Source: Euwallacea fornicatus (Eukaryota > Arthropoda > Insecta > Coleoptera > Curculionidae). From it: DNA of 64,000 bases. The stretch spans positions 4,216,001 to 4,280,000 of the forward strand of contig NC_089555.1 of assembly GCF_040115645.1 (NCBI RefSeq), read 5' to 3'. The position numbers and the translations under genes are program-made. Below, piece by piece: positions 42,552 to 54,391 of the stretch; the first letter of the stretch is position 1; each line of letters starts with the position of its first letter. Under the pieces are notes generated by a model. That model worked only from the letters and a program-made list of their open reading frames with translations, was not told the origin of the DNA and did not search any database.

Positions 42552-45538
42552 CAGTAGAATCCCGGTTATCCGAGGTAACGTGGGGATGCACCCTTCTCGG
42601 ATAACTGAAAACTCAGATAATCCGGATTTATTTTTTATTCATTCATAAAATAAACACCAATACTTTAAACGATTTATTACAGTTTTTAACATGTAAATAA
42701 GTATATTATAAAACAGTGAAATAGGTATCTATGAGCTTTTGTTTTATATTGCATCTTCTATTTTTCATTGTACTGTTTTTCCATCTATTAAGAAAAAGTA
42801 AATCCGCTGGGGTTGTCTCTGGTTGTTGTTCGATATACTTCAAAGCTTTTTCCAAAGAAGCAAAACCTTCTTGATGAGAGATCTTAGTGGGAGGCTGTTC
42901 ATCCACCGCTTTGTCATCGTCACTCTCATCTGATTTTTCGGTTTTCTGAAAGGTATTCGTTATTTCTTCAGTACTCATTTCTTCTAAATCATTTGTTGTA
43001 ACCCAATCAACATCTTGTTTTGTCACATTTTCACAACTTTTTAAGTTTTGCATTAATTCAAGTAAACTTTTTTCTTCTTCTGTCTTGCTGTCAAAAATTG
43101 AACAGGACGTTTTCCCACGGTTTATCAATTTCAAAGCTAATTCATTTAATGGAGTATCATCTTTACTGTCATTATAGTCCTTAAAATCAATAATTTGTGA
43201 CCAAGATTTTTGAACAGTGGTACCACGCACAGAATCCCAAGCTTGACTTATTCAGTAAATAACATTTTTCAATGTAATCTTTCTCATCCCACTAATAACA
43301 TCCTCTTTTTCTGTGTATTTTAACAGATGTTCAAGATATAAACGCCTATAACTTTGTTTAATGTTTCGAGGATTCCTTGGTCCATTGGTTCCATTATGCT
43401 GGTTACATTTAGAGGAAAAAAATTTACAATAATTTCGCCTACGTGAAGTCCTTCTCCAGGGTGAGAGGGGGCATTATTCATTAACAAAATTGCTTTAATA
43501 GGAAGACGATTCCTGTTCAAAAATTTGGTTACAGATGGCACGAACTCTTCTTTAAACCAGTTAGTAAATAACGTCGCGTCCATCCATGCGCTCTTCTGAC
43601 TTTTATAATATACTGGTAGGGCTTTGGGTGAGATGTCTTTTAAAGCTCCCGGACGTGCAGACTTGCCAATCGCTATCAGTGGGATTTTGTGCTTGCCAGA
43701 TGCATTGGAACATGCCATTATGGTTAATCTTTCTTTACTTCGTTTGTGTCCAGAAGCTGATTTTTCCTGTCAAGATGCCAATGTTTTTGATGAAAGCATT
43801 TTATAATTCAGACCAGTTTCGTCACAGTTGTAAATTTGATCACATGTGTACACACAATCTTCGATTTGTTTTTTAAAGTCCTGCTTAAATTTATCATCTG
43901 ATGATATATCAGCACAAAGTTTTTCTCCACATACAGTCAGTTGTCGTACACCGTACCGATTTTTCCAACGGTCAAGCCATCCAGAACTGGCGGTAAACAG
44001 ATCTGTCTCGGGGAAGTGCTTACTAATCATTAATGCTTTCTATTGTAAAATTGGACCTGATAGAGGCATATCTTTTGACCTTTGCTGGTTAAACCACATG
44101 AATAAAGCTTTGTTAACCTTTTCATAGTCGCCATTTTTCATTGTTTTTTTTCCTGAGGACGAAGAAGCTTGATTTATACACCAGTCTTCTATTTTTGTTC
44201 GGTTTCTTTTCCAGTCTCCAACTGTTACCTCACCTACTCCATAATCTTGGGCAACAACTTTAATTGTCTCTCCTGCTTCAATTCTTCTGATAGCTTTTAA
44301 TTTTTCTTCAATAGGAACGACAATTCTTTTACGTTTGTTTTGCTTCATTATAATACGGCAATCGAAAATTCAAACAAAGCAGTTCGTATTCCACTTAACT
44401 ATCAAAACTCCAACCAAATGTGTGTATAGTTCGTAAAAACGCAATAACACACTGTATTCGCGCACAAATTTACACGCTAAGAGAGTTCAAAAACATAAAT
44501 AAGTAAACCCCTCACACGATCCAGGGACTGCTCCGATGATTTTAAATGCAAGAAAGATTTTTCTTATAGGGAAAAGTTAAAAAAACGCGTAGGTCTCTGC
44601 GATATCGTTTACTACTCAAGTATCGGGAATAGATTAGATCCCCACACGTTGGAGCCTCCCCCGAACGTCTATGTTTACATTAAAAGAATGAATAAACAAC
44701 ATTCTATTCTTTTTCCCACTAACGAACCTCCCATAATTTTTCTCAAACTTATGTTATACAAATTTATAACTAACCTTCTTTTTTTGCAGATAATATTAAT
44801 GAACAGCTTTTTTTTAATAATAATAAGAAATGCTCACATATATACATATTTTAGAAGCTCGGTTAATACAGAGTGTTTTGCCCCGGAATACAACTACCCG
44901 TTTATACCCTGAAGCAAAGGTTCACAAAGCAAAGGCCTTGTAATTCAGTAACATATACACTTTATTTTGATAACTGGATATTGCTCAGAACCGCACTAGC
45001 TTATAAAACTGAAGAATATAACGAAACATATGGAGTGAGGTTATTTGCGTGTGGTCGAAAAGAGAATTCGGAAAAAACTGACTGGAAAATTCTTGAGAAA
45101 TTTTGGTTTCGGCGGTGGTGGCGACCAAGTTCATAATTTTCAGCCTCCCTCCACCTACGTACTCGTCAATCAGAACTGCCGTAGACCGATTCCCACGGTC
45201 CGGTGTGTCTGTTTTATACAAAATAATGGAAATACAAAACCTTAAAAGGTTTTTGCAATCATCATCTAGAATTAATGATTTTCGTGAGGACTGGCCAATG
45301 TAACAAAGATTTCTCACGCCCTGGGGCCATGTGCGAAATCTGCCTACAGTTCCTTCGCGGTGGCGTCCATACAGCCCTCAAGTCTTATAAACTAGATAAA
45401 AGTTGACAATCCACGCATACAACATAGAACAAGTGGGAATTGGCCAAGTCCACCAATATGTAGGCTTATGAGCAATTACCGTTGGTCCTGACACGGAGCA
45501 TAAACCCACGCGTATCTCAGATAATCGGGGTTCTACTG
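42552..45538 (-). mobile_element. Tigger/pogo-type DNA transposon, 2987 bp
   Basis: Tips are CAGTAGAATCCCGGTTATCC (left) and CAGTAGAACCCCGATTATCT (right, complement), about 24 bp of inverted repeat with a few mismatches, beside TA on the right. The intact L2 LTR at 31450 gives the empty site (GAATATATCTAAATC), supporting these limits. The 1.2 kb between the transposase start and the right end has no recognised coding content. Confidence 0.82.
42706..44348 (-). pseudogene. Tigger transposase, several breaks
   Basis: From ATG 44346-44348 (MKQNKRKRIVVPIEEKL) a psq-type HTH reads KVVAQDYGVGEVTVGDWKRN, then a CENP-B-like part with WFNQQRSKDMPLSGPILQ and FTASSGWLDRWKNRYGVRQL. The DDE core has YNCDETGLNYKML (first Asp), ILLMNNAPSHPGEG, where the second Asp is Asn, and IMEPMDQGILETL (third Asp). 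The acidic C-terminal region (ENVTKQDVDWVTTNDLEEM) and the end HQEGFASLEKALKYIEQQPE are typical of Tigger and jerky relatives. Stops near 44037, 43767 and 43230-43320 split it. The Asn at the second catalytic site would itself abolish cutting. Confidence 0.83.
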
Positions 45539-45747
45539 TATCTAAATTTTTGACACACTAACTATTCAAAAAATATTAAATTACAATAATAAATGGTGGT
45601 TTGCTAAAGTTTGTGGTAAAAACCACCTAAGTAACAAAATACCTATAAACAAACTTCCTGTCGATATTATTATAGGGGAACCATTTACTAGTAGGAAAGT
45701 ATTAGGTAAACGAACTCAATTGACCTAAAGAAGGTATGCCACACTTC

Positions 45748-46016
45748 TATTTAATTTTGTAAAATTGTATATCCAGAGGTTTTTTGGGATGAGAAATTCA
45801 AATTTATGCATCATTTAATTGTATCTTCTAGAGGATGCCACCTGCGACAATTAGGACCCCTTTAAATCGCTACAGCTTTTTTATGCCACCATGTATGTTA
45901 GTTTGGATTGAGAAAAGGGATTTCCTTACCTTTCCTTATTAAAAAATGTATAATTTATTAAAGTCGCTAGAAGCAACGATTTCCGAGAAAATCGCACCTA
46001 AAATAAATGTATGAAT
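45748..46016. other. AT-rich spacer, no gene
   Basis: No open frame or repeat recognised between the L2 LTR and the DD41D-3 relic. Confidence 0.35.
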
Positions 46017-46996
46017 TACTTCAGGATTTATTAAATTCCTATTAATGTAATAATCTTCAAAAGGACCGTTATCTGTTTTCTGTGAAAGTAATATTTATTT
46101 TATTTTAATTATTTAAGATTTTCTTGAAAGTGATACCCTCTTCTTCTAGTACCCGCACGTGCCCGTTTTCTAATTTGTGAATGAATTACTCTCGCCGAAA
46201 ATGCTTGTTCAAGAGTTACAGCAGCTTCTTCAATACATCGTATTAATTGTTCTCTTGTCTGTATTTCTTAAGCATAAACCGTCTTATTCATCTCATCCCA
46301 TACGTGAAAGTCGAGTGGGGTTAGATTTGGACTCCTTGCAGGCCATCGTATGGGACCTCCTCTTCCGATCCACTGATTCGAAAACCTTTGATCCAGTAAT
46401 TCTTTAACAGTTCGACGATAATGAGTAGGGCACCCGTCATGTTGGAATATCATATTTTGACGAATATCTAATGGCACATCGTCGAGTAGCGGTGGCATAT
46501 AATTAATAAGGAACTCTTTGTATGTTTGACCATTTAAAATATTTGGTAGAAAATGAGGTCTGAATATATTTATTATTATTAGGACACCGAGCCAGACATT
46601 AACGCTGAACTTAGTTTGATAGTTATGATTTTTAGTTAAACGTGGATTTTGGCCAGGTCAGTAATGAACATTGTGCAAGTAAGTTATACCCTCGCTATCA
46701 AACTTCGATTCGTTAGTCCCTAAAATTCTATTGAGGAAAATTTCATCTTCTATATCAGCATCTAAGATGAACCTGCAATAATTTATTATCCTTAATAGAT
46801 CGTCCTCAAGCAACTCTCGAACTGGAGCCTAGTGATATGGATATTGCTGTGCCTTGTTCATTACCGCCCAAATTTTCCATTATTAAATTCGTAAACGCGC
46901 AGTTACAATACGTATGCTCGTATTACATTCACTGAAAACAAACAACGGTCCTTTTAAAAACTATAATATTAATGGAAATTTAATAAAGGCTGAAAT
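46017..46996 (-). mobile_element. DD41D-3 relic
   Basis: A shortened element whose ends are related inverted sequences: TTTATTAAATTCCTATTAAT near 46029 and the complement of a TTTATTAAATTTCCATTAAT-like sequence near 46985, followed inward by AAAAGGACCGTT on both sides. The CAGGGTG tips are not present. It is more decayed than the other copies. Confidence 0.55.
46130..46870 (-). pseudogene. DD41D-3 transposase, C-terminal two thirds
   Basis: Reads LLEDDLLRIINYCRFILDAD, FLNRILGTNESKFDSEG (first Asp now Asn), YQTKFSVNVWLGV, LNGQTYKEFLINYMPPLLDD, MIFQHDGCPTHYRRTV (second Asp) and RSPNLTPLDFHVWDEM (third Asp). I count 41 residues between the second and third, so DD41D. The C-terminus is TREQLIRCIEEAAVTLEQAF. 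The N-terminal HTH part is absent. Stops and frameshifts are present. Confidence 0.75.
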
Positions 46997-47935
46997 TTAT
47001 TTATTTATTTATTATTAATTTTAAGTGCCTCGATAGCCAGGTCATTGACACTGAGTTACATTATACGCTGACACTGTACGTGAAGTGCAGACCGGAATAC
47101 AGTTTGAGTAGTTGGAATGAAATTTTGCAGATCATAGATCTTTATACACACAAATATGCCTTAAGAAGGCAGTAACATTAGAGATCATATTGTATTTGGA
47201 AAGATTTTCCTTAATGTCATCACTTAATTTATGCAGTTTTCGATCTTCAGTGTAATGAGTGCAGTCAACTAGAAGATGTTTGACTGTGAGCAGTTGGCAA
47301 CAGTGTTCACAAAGAGGAGGTTGACTTGAATCCATTAGGTAACCATGTGTGAGGCGGGTGTGACCAATTCGTAGTCTACTTATAATAAGAATGTCCTTCC
47401 TGCTCATCGGACGTAAGGCAATGGAGTGAGGACTCGGTTCGATTGCGGACAATTTGGTATTTGAGCTTTTCCATATGTTTAACCATCTGTTGTAAACTAG
47501 GTGTTTGTAAAGGTTTTTTAAATTTCCCTTAATTTGGGCTGTTTCTGTGATTAAATCTGAGTGAAAAATTTCTTTTGCTGCCGTGTCTGCAGCCTTATTC
47601 CCAGGAATGTGCACTTGTATGCCCTTGTTGCAGAGCGTCTGGTACCTGCGATGAATGTCTTGGACAAGAGGGTGCTGTGTGTATAAGTTGCCAATTGAGT
47701 AAATCGATGCTAGTGAGTCTGCAAATGATTGTTGATTTAACTGAATTGGTAATCAGTTTGAGGGCTGAGGATTCCATAGAGTTCCCCTGTGTGAATGCTG
47801 CAGAAATCTGGGATTCGCAGAGCAGATAGCGTTGAAGTACTGGTGGTGACTGAGCAACTAACTCCCTCATCGCATTTTGATGCGTCAGTATAAAGAACAC
47901 GAGTGGGGGGCAGCTCGCTCATGAGTTTTGCTGAA
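46997..47935 (-). mobile_element. I-clade LINE 3' fragment with (TAAA)n tail
   Basis: Contains an RNase H domain and C-terminal CCHC-like region, and ends in a tail whose minus strand reads (AATA)n near 47005-47030, as in I-type elements. 5'-truncated near 47935 beside the BEL-2 region. Confidence 0.7.
47132..47922 (-). pseudogene. I-clade ORF2 end: RNase H and C-terminus
   Basis: From 47922: PPTRVLYTDASKCDEGV (first catalytic Asp), FCSIHTGELYGI (Glu), then in another frame ALKLITNSVKSTIICR and LASID-like sequence (Asp), NWQLIHTAP, and in a third frame HIPGNKAADTAAKE (last Asp). This is a retrotransposon RNase H, which separates I-clade LINEs from Jockey and R1. The C-terminal part has SRLRIGHTRLTHGYLM and PPLCEHCCQLLTVKHLLVDC, the usual zinc-binding end. 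Two frameshifts (near 47745 and 47600) break it. The RT lies outside the fragment. Confidence 0.8.
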
Positions 47936-48445
47936 ATTATTTTTATTTATTTTAAATAATGACAAAGTTTATTGGTCTAAGTATGAAGAGGGAATATGCT
48001 TAATTGGGCGGGTTACACACTATGATTTTGATCACATACATGATACCGACGCAGTTTCAACACGAACAGAAGAAAAAAGGGCGAAAATTACTTCGATTAT
48101 CCCTTAAGTGCTAAACTCGAGGAATTTCAACCAGGGGCGCACCACCACCAAGAGTCTTTACAGGCTATGGCTGAGCCGGATGCTATAAATCACGGTCATC
48201 TGGCGAATACCTATGCGAGTCGCTTTTCTGGGAATATTACCGGCCCACCGAACTGCAAATCGTGGGAATAGTCCCGACCGAGAAAGCTTCCTTTGAGTAG
48301 TAGCATATCACCCAACCAAAAGCACCCTTGAGTTTGGCTTGATGGGCCATGTGGTCTGGTACCCTGATGGCATCCTTAGAAAAAGTATCGTAGTACATGG
48401 GCGTATCTTAAGGGATGAAATACAAATAACTAACAACTCACAAAA
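47936..48445 (-). other. Sequence downstream of BEL-2 integrase, possible 3' LTR
   Basis: On the minus strand this follows the BEL-2 stop and holds TGTTAGTTATTTG near 48436 and AATAAACTTTGTC near 47955, plausible for an LTR with a poly(A) signal. The 5' LTR is missing, so there is no second copy to compare and the call is weak. No gene is seen. Confidence 0.35.
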
Positions 48446-50036
48446 TTAAAAACAATAAAAAATCAATAATTTAAAGTCTCTAATATTTCCCCGGTCTTGA
48501 AGCGCTTGCAAAGTCTTCAACGGCAGGGGACATATATTACTAAAAGATCGCTTCACCAAACCACTAGAAGGTCGTAGGGTAGCCACACAGTTCGCTCCAT
48601 CCGGGCCAAGGTGTACTGCCACTATTCGTCCCATACGCCATTTAGAGGGAGGAAGGTCCCTGACGGGTACAAGTATTCCTTCCTAGACGTTTTGCTGCCG
48701 TATCTTCCATTTGACCCTCTGCTGAAGCTCACTGATATACTCCTAGTTCCATCGCTTCCAAAAGTGCTGTCTGATCTGCTGTATTGTTTGGAACACTGAC
48801 AGCCGTTTCGTAGGAACATGTTACAGGTCTGGGTCGGGTAGCTCCGTGTAAATTCTTCCAATCAGGAAATGAGCGCGTGACAAGGGGGTTAAGACATTGG
48901 GATCTTGAGACAAGGGAAACAGAGGACAGGAATTGAGTATTGCTTCGATTTGTGCTAATAATGTGATCAATTGTTCAAAAGTCAAGTTGGCATTTCGTGT
49001 TCCTTACTTTAGGTGGTGCTTTACTGACTTGACACCCGTTTCTTAAGGACCTCCAAAATGAAGCGATTGGGTAGGTTTGAAGTGCCATTGCACCCCTTCT
49101 CAAGCATATGAATTGGACAATTTGCAAGATTCTTTACTCATGAAATTGCCGAATTCTGCCAATTCTCGATTGGCGCCGACGAAATTCGTGCCGTTATCTG
49201 AATAAATAAATATGGCTGGGTCGACCACGCCGAGCCACAAATCGACGAAAAGCAAGCAGAAACGACTCACTTCTGAGATCGGACACCAATTCCAAATGCA
49301 AAGTCTTCGTCGCAAAGCATATGAATACACTTACATAGCACTTGGACAACCTTGAGCCGCGACCCCTTTTATCCCAAATATTGAGAGGGCCCATGTAATT
49401 CACTTCCACAACTGAAAATACACTTCCACCAATTAAGCGACTTGGTGGAAGGTCACCCATGATAGGCGTTAAATACTCAGGGTTGAATCGCGTATAAGTA
49501 ACGCAGCCCCTTACCATGGCCCTAATCAAATTGTGCGGCGCGACAACCCTTAGGGATGCGAGCAATAGCTGAGGGCCGGCATGCATCAATCTTTTATGCT
49601 CGTGCTCGCACAACATCCGCGTCAAACGATGTTTTGGAGACAAAAGCATGGGATGTTTCTTATCAAATTGATAAGGCGAGTTTCGCAACCTTCCCCCTAC
49701 CCTCATTATGCCCTCACCATCTAGAAAGGAACTTAAACTCAATATTTTACCCTTTGGATGCAAGGCGACCCACTTGCCGAGGCAATCAAACTCGACTAGA
49801 AAGCTGTTTCTTTGCGCAATCCTGACCAACGTTTTAATTGCCTTCTTTATTTCAAACCTATATAATGAGCTGCTGACGACGACCTCTTTCAACAGTTTTG
49901 TTAGACAATTGCTAATGAATCGAAGGGTGTATGCTACGATAGGACTTAATCGATTGAAGTCAGAGTACCGCTCAAAAATGTAGTCCCCTGCGGACACGAA
50001 AGCAAAAATACCCTTTGGAACGCGAACCTCGGGCAC
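48446..50036 (-). pseudogene. BEL-2 integrase
   Basis: From 50036: MPEVRVPKGIFAFVSAGDYI, then the zinc-binding N-terminal domain CEHEHKRLMHAGPQLLLA, GDLPPSRLIGGSVFSVVEVN (first catalytic region), KTLHLELVSDLRSESFLLAF, and after a frameshift near 49200 SDNGTNFVGANRELAEFGNF (second Asp). The Glu-bearing segment is not clear between 49100 and 48860. The C-terminal domain at 48446-48634 reads WRMGRIVAVHLGPDGANCVA and LVKRSFSNICPLPL, matching the BEL/Pao integrase tail. Stops at 48860 and elsewhere add to the damage. It follows RNase H in correct order. Confidence 0.83.
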
Positions 50037-50185
50037 CTCTTTAGGTCCTTCAGATGCGTTTGACTAATGACTTCCCTGGAATGAAGAAAGGCAGAGCCAT
50101 GCCACCAAAGACTCAGTTCAATGAGTTCACTGGGAAAAACTCTCGATCACAAGTCAAACGGATTTTCCTTAGTGGGGACGTGCCG

Positions 50186-50680
50186 TCATTCACAATCCCC
50201 TGCAAGTAATTGAGTTTGTGATACCCACGCGCTTACAAGGATTTTTAGGCTGCTGGGAGACATTTTTAACCAACTTAAGTCGATGGTTGAGTCTGACCAA
50301 CACACCTGCCTAGCAAATTGCAATCTAGTGGTAGCCCTTATCTTATTTATAAGTTTGGCCATAACCAATGCACCGCACAGCTCCAAGCGATGGATAGTCA
50401 GGGATTTCAAAGGACTCACCTTGCTTTTGGCGCATAGTAACCTCACGGTTATATCGCCGTATCTATCGATTGATCTGACGTAGACAGCTCCACGCATGCA
50501 ATGTGGCGATAAATGTAAGCTTCATTGATGCTCGGCAACTCCGGAATTTCGTCCAATCTGTATGTAAATGGGCAGGGACTGACTCATCCCACGATAACCC
50601 TTCTTGCCAAAGTTTCTGAATGAGGATTTTCGCGGTAATTACACAAGGAGACAGCAGACCCAAGAGGTCGAAGACTTGTG
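50186..50680 (-). pseudogene. BEL-2 RNase H region
   Basis: Reads LLSPCVITAKILIQKLWQEG and LSWDESVPAHLHTDW (RT-RNase H linker), then after a frame change RLLCAKSKVSPLKSLTIHRL, ELCGALVMAKLINKI and CWSDSTIDLSWLKMSPSSL with the catalytic Asp in SDST. This is the same motif order as in BEL-1 but better preserved. The last part LVSAWVSQTQLLAGDCE ends at a stop at 50186. RNase H would remove the RNA template. Confidence 0.83.
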
Positions 50681-51655
50681 ATATACCTTACAAGATGGTG
50701 TGCTTTGTTACCTTCACGTTTATCTCAAAAGCCTGAATTTTATAGGACAAAGCATCTGACGAACAATACCAGGTTAAACCGAAAATTTTAGCCCTATCAT
50801 CCCCATGAAAGTCTAGCACTTGAAAATTCTCGTTTCCTTGACTCACCGAACGCAGTATAGCGGGTTCGTTGGAAAGCCACTTTCGTAATTTGAACCCATC
50901 ACCTGACAATGCAGTGGAAACTCTATTACAAACTTTGATTCCTTCCTGAACCGAATCTATTGAATGAAGGAAATCGTCAACATAGAGTGACGATTTTATT
51001 GCCGAGGATACATCAAGCTCGCTCTCCTGTGCTACTTGATATAGACACCTTACGGCTAAAATCTGGCACTAGCTGGTCCGTATGTCCCGGTGTTCAACTC
51101 AAATACCTCGATAGGATCTGAGGGCGATTCCCTCCAAAATATCCGTTGCAACGAACATTGTGTAGGCTCCACAGATACTTGCCTATACATCTTGGCGATA
51201 TCCGCCGATACCACAAACCGGAACTCGCGAAAACGAATCAAAATGTCAAACAAGTCCGATTGGATCACGGGACCGACCATTTGCAAGTCGTTCAGGGATT
51301 TCCCTGTTGAAGACGGCATACTAGAATCAAATACGACCTCAATTTAGTGGTGCAACTTTCTGTTTTAATAACAGGGTGATGAGGCATATAGTAGGAGACA
51401 CGATCATTCTCATCAAGCACCCTAGTTATGTGCCCAAGACTCGAATATTCACGCATGAAACTACAATATTCTTCCCTCAAAGCTGAATCCCGGCTGAGCT
51501 TACATTCTAGCGAAAGGAACCTTTGGAGAGCTTTCGTCTTTGAATTCCCCAAGTCAGCGACGGGATGCTTAAAAGGGATGGCAACCACGAAACGGTCGTC
51601 GACCGAACGCCTGTGCGTTCTTTGGAAATGCTCCTCACATTCGAGCTCCTCAGCC
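50681..51655 (-). pseudogene. BEL-2 reverse transcriptase
   Basis: From 51655: HPVADLGNSKTKALQRFLSL, SYYMPHHPVIKTESCTTKL, then after a frameshift near 51330 SSTGKSLNDLQMVGPVIQSD, LFDILIRFREFRFVVSADIA, KMYRQVSVEP and ELNTGTYGPASARF. In the next frame, near 50985, SSLYVDDFLHSIDS holds the YVDD catalytic site. Then come GDGFKLRKWLSNEPAILRSV and AKIFGLTWYCSSDALSYKI (thumb). All ordered BEL/Pao RT motifs are present, but two to three frame changes break the gene. Confidence 0.85.
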
Positions 51656-52835
51656 GATCAGGCCTTGGTCTCACAGAAATTATCTTCGACCTCCCAAAAT
51701 TTTCTCAAATCAAAATCAATGTTTGGGCCAATTGGCCGCGAATTTGTACTCAAATTGCAAATGGAGTTGATGTTACCGGAATTTGCCATTGATCCGGAGA
51801 CAATCCATCCGAATCTGGTTTTCTCCAAGATGGGATTGTGCGATCCAAGATTAATTTGACCGACACACAACAACCCATAAAACAGTTCGCTCCCAATTAA
51901 AAGATCTATGGGGCCAGGTTTGCTAAATTCCGGATCTGCCAACGTGATGTTGGATGGAATATTTAGTCGACTAATATCCACAGGAGTACCAGGAATGAAG
52001 CCGGTGATCCTGGGCAAAACTAGACACTTTAAAGAAGCCTTATAGCCGCTGTGTCGTGCACACACCTCGATGTGGCAACAGTGTTTTACCTCTGACGCCT
52101 TTGATCCCAATCCCCCGACTATTACTTCGAAATCACCCAATTTTGCCTTCAGTCTCTTGTATAATGAAGAGGTAATGAAGTTTGACTGACTTCCCGAATC
52201 TAAAAGTGCGCGTACCTTTAAGCGCTTACCCTCGGCACTGACAACGTCAACTAGAACTGTGGAGAGGAAGACATGATTCTCCGAACTAAGTGACGACAAC
52301 GAAACATGATGTTCCAAACTCTCCACTGGTTTGGGGGCATCTTCTTGCACCTTGACGGGTTCACAGTGCAACAAGGTGTGGTGTTTAGCCTGGCACTTGC
52401 TGCAATTTCTCAAGCGACAATCCTTTACAGAGTGACCAGGCTTCAAGCAATTGAAACACACCTTGAGTTGCTTGACCTTGCCGAATTGTTCGTTGGGGGA
52501 CATAGCCAAAAAACTTGGGCACTTAGCTAATGAGTGTTTCGCTTTACACACTCCACAAGAAATATCGCTTCCAGCGAAGGTTTTGGCACTCGTCTTATAA
52601 GGTTTGAGTCCTACATTTCTTTCTGGTTTATTATTGCCCCTCTGACGATTGATAGCTTCAAGCATGTCCGACCTGGCGCTCAAAAACTCTCTCAAAGAGT
52701 CCCATGAGGGAACCTCTTTGTGGGTGCTCTTCGCCTCCTCCCATTGCCTTTTCGTCACTCGGTCCAGCTTTGCGCTCATGAGATAGGCTACCAGAACACC
52801 CCATTGTTCGGGGTTTTTGACCCAATGGGGTTAAC
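51656..52835 (-). pseudogene. BEL-2 Gag-protease
   Basis: A 373-codon stretch is open from 52779 to a TGA at 51658; homology extends upstream to about 52835 (NPEQWGVLVAYLMSAKLD) where the element is cut. Gag zinc motifs read CGVCKAKHSLAKC, CFNCLKPGHSVKDC and CSKCQAKHHTLLHC. The protease has KVRALLDSGSQSNFITSSLY with the active Asp intact and DLLIGSELFYGLL as the flap/C-terminal motif. This is the best-kept BEL protein in the window. It would be part of one Gag-Pol frame with RT below it; the TGA at 51658 is the break. Confidence 0.87.
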
Positions 52836-52857
52836 TAACTTACATTTTTCCCTATGT

Positions 52858-53235
52858 TATCAATCAAGCTCCTTAGTTTAGGAGCCGATTTGCCATCGGT
52901 TCTACCTCAACCAGCGCTCGACGTTTCGAAACAGATAATTTTAGAGTCAGTTCAAATGATTTCAATCGAGGGGATAAGAAGAAGTTATAATCACATTAGA
53001 GAACAGTTTGAGAAATGCGTCGAATACGGGGGAGGTGTGTTTGAATAAGTAATATCTACTAACTTTTATTTTGAATTACTTATAAACTATTTTGGAATAG
53101 TGGAATTTTATATGTAAACTTTGGGTAGGATTTGAAATTTGTTTTTTATTTACTATTTTGCTCCAAAATGAGAAATAAAGGTAGTTTACTCTTGATAATG
53201 TTTCATGTGTTCGTAGTTTTTGGGTACCCTGTATA
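52858..53235 (+). pseudogene. Mariner-related transposase C-terminus and 3' tip
   Basis: A plus-strand frame to 53048 reads ISIEGIRRSYNHIREQFEKC and VEYGGGVFE, the C-terminal end seen in mariner/DD41D transposases (xxCIxxxGGHFE). About 180 bp later, GGTACCCTGTATA (53223-53235) looks like the complement of a TACAGGGTR tip. The catalytic core and left end are missing. It adjoins the cut end of BEL-2. Confidence 0.5.
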
Positions 53236-53826
53236 AAAAAGTTTAAAAGTATCTTCGTAAATCGTATTTTTTCGAGAAGCAGAAACTTTTATCAAGAATA
53301 ACTATTTGTCGAAAAACGACATTTTTTTGTCTATTTGTCCTCTTGGGCCCTCTATCTGTAGACATACTGTATATCCCTAAATCCTAGCCAATCTTTATGG
53401 TCATCAGAGAAAGTGAGCAACGATATAGCTGGTAACTTGACGCTGTCTTAAGGGTTAAGAGGTTCCGAATAAAGTTCAGATGCTTCATTGGAATTCTCTT
53501 GACAAATTGCAAAAACTAGGAGCATATCATAATATTCATAGTTTTCAAATTGCTGATTATCATTCATGTTGGCTGACATAATATGAATACAAAGGTAACT
53601 TTAAGACAACTGCAATTATATTATTAAATTTTGACAATCGCAAATGTCAATAGATAAGTTAAGTATTCTATTGTTTTAAATATGGTTGACTGTTGATCAT
53701 GGCACACTACGTAATATCCTCTTTCAGAAAATGTCAATTATTGTCATTATTATTTGAAATAACCATATCGAGTTTAGCATCTTTGGAATGGGGAAAATTG
53801 GGGGAATCAAAATAAGTAAAAATATA
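53236..53826. other. 590 bp without a recognised gene
   Basis: AT-rich; only short frames with many stops. I see no paired repeats. Confidence 0.35.
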
Positions 53827-54167
53827 CAGGTTGTCCCATTAAAAAAAACATAAGTTTGGTCCATATCTCGAAAACTAAGAATTATAAATAAAATCTGAGT
53901 ATGCCACTGGATTCTTCGTAAAAATCTCTATCCGACACCGTTTATACATTTTCAATAACTTAACACATATTCAAACTATAGGGGGGGTCCCAAAATACAA
54001 TATTTTCAAAAACGCCCTGTAGTGCAAAAACTAAGATAGCTGGATCAATTCTGTTAACGTCATCATTAGTTTCACTAAAAAGTGACACAGGTTCGCGAAA
54101 ACCGCATCTTTTTATCTTTGTTAATGTCCGAGATATCCCACGATTACAACGAAAATGGGACACCCTG
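53827..54167. mobile_element. 341-bp MITE with TACAGG-type tips
   Basis: Left tip CAGGTTGTCCCATT (53827), right tip complement CAGGGTGTCCCATT (ending 54167), with TA at 53825-53826 and 54168-54169. A secondary shared motif CATATCTCGAAAAC / GATATCTCGGACAT lies about 40 bp in on each side. Too short to encode a transposase. The tips match those of the DD41D elements, which probably mobilised it. Confidence 0.72.
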
Positions 54168-54169
54168 TA

Positions 54170-54391
54170 CTATCAAGGGTACAGATCAATCGTATCGAAG
54201 AAGTCTCAACTCCTGATGTCGATATCTGCACTGACAATATTTATTCAGTCAATCTTGATGACGAACTAGCAGAATCTTTAATAAATGAGGAACTGTTAAT
54301 ATCTCAAGCTTATGACCAAATAAGAGGCGGTAACACCATCCTAACAAGTGTAGAAGATCCTATAATAAGAAACCTTACGTTGACATATGCA
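54170..54391 (+). CDS. Unrecognised open coding-like segment
   Basis: The plus strand is open from inside the MITE tip to 54529, but only 54170-54391 looks coding: VQINRIEEVSTPDVDICTDN, IYSVNLDDELAESLINEELL and DQIRGGNTILTSVEDPIIRN. The acidic, helix-friendly composition differs from the AT-rich flanks. I know no matching family. It may be an exon of a host gene, or a piece of an unlisted element; the 5' end coincides with the MITE and the 3' end with a TGCAGGGTGGGCC sequence. There is no start codon of its own. Confidence 0.3.

Larger units (their letters stand above)
42446..45743 (-). repeat. Solo LTR (family L2) split by a Tigger element; target duplication CTTC
   Basis: The two LTR parts are 42446-42551 and 45539-45743. 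Joined in order they match the 312-bp LTR at 31450-31761. Flanks are CTTC at 42442-42445 and 45744-45747. The LTR landed next to Jockey-C. Confidence 0.78.

Noticed and set aside
44649..45317. Overlapping open frames on both strands within the Tigger element
   Set aside because: No domain recognised; they lie in the element's non-coding part, and frames on both strands overlap, which suggests chance.
52854..53048. Small independent gene on plus
   Set aside because: Its only recognisable part is the C-terminal end of a mariner-type transposase, so it was listed as a fragment instead.
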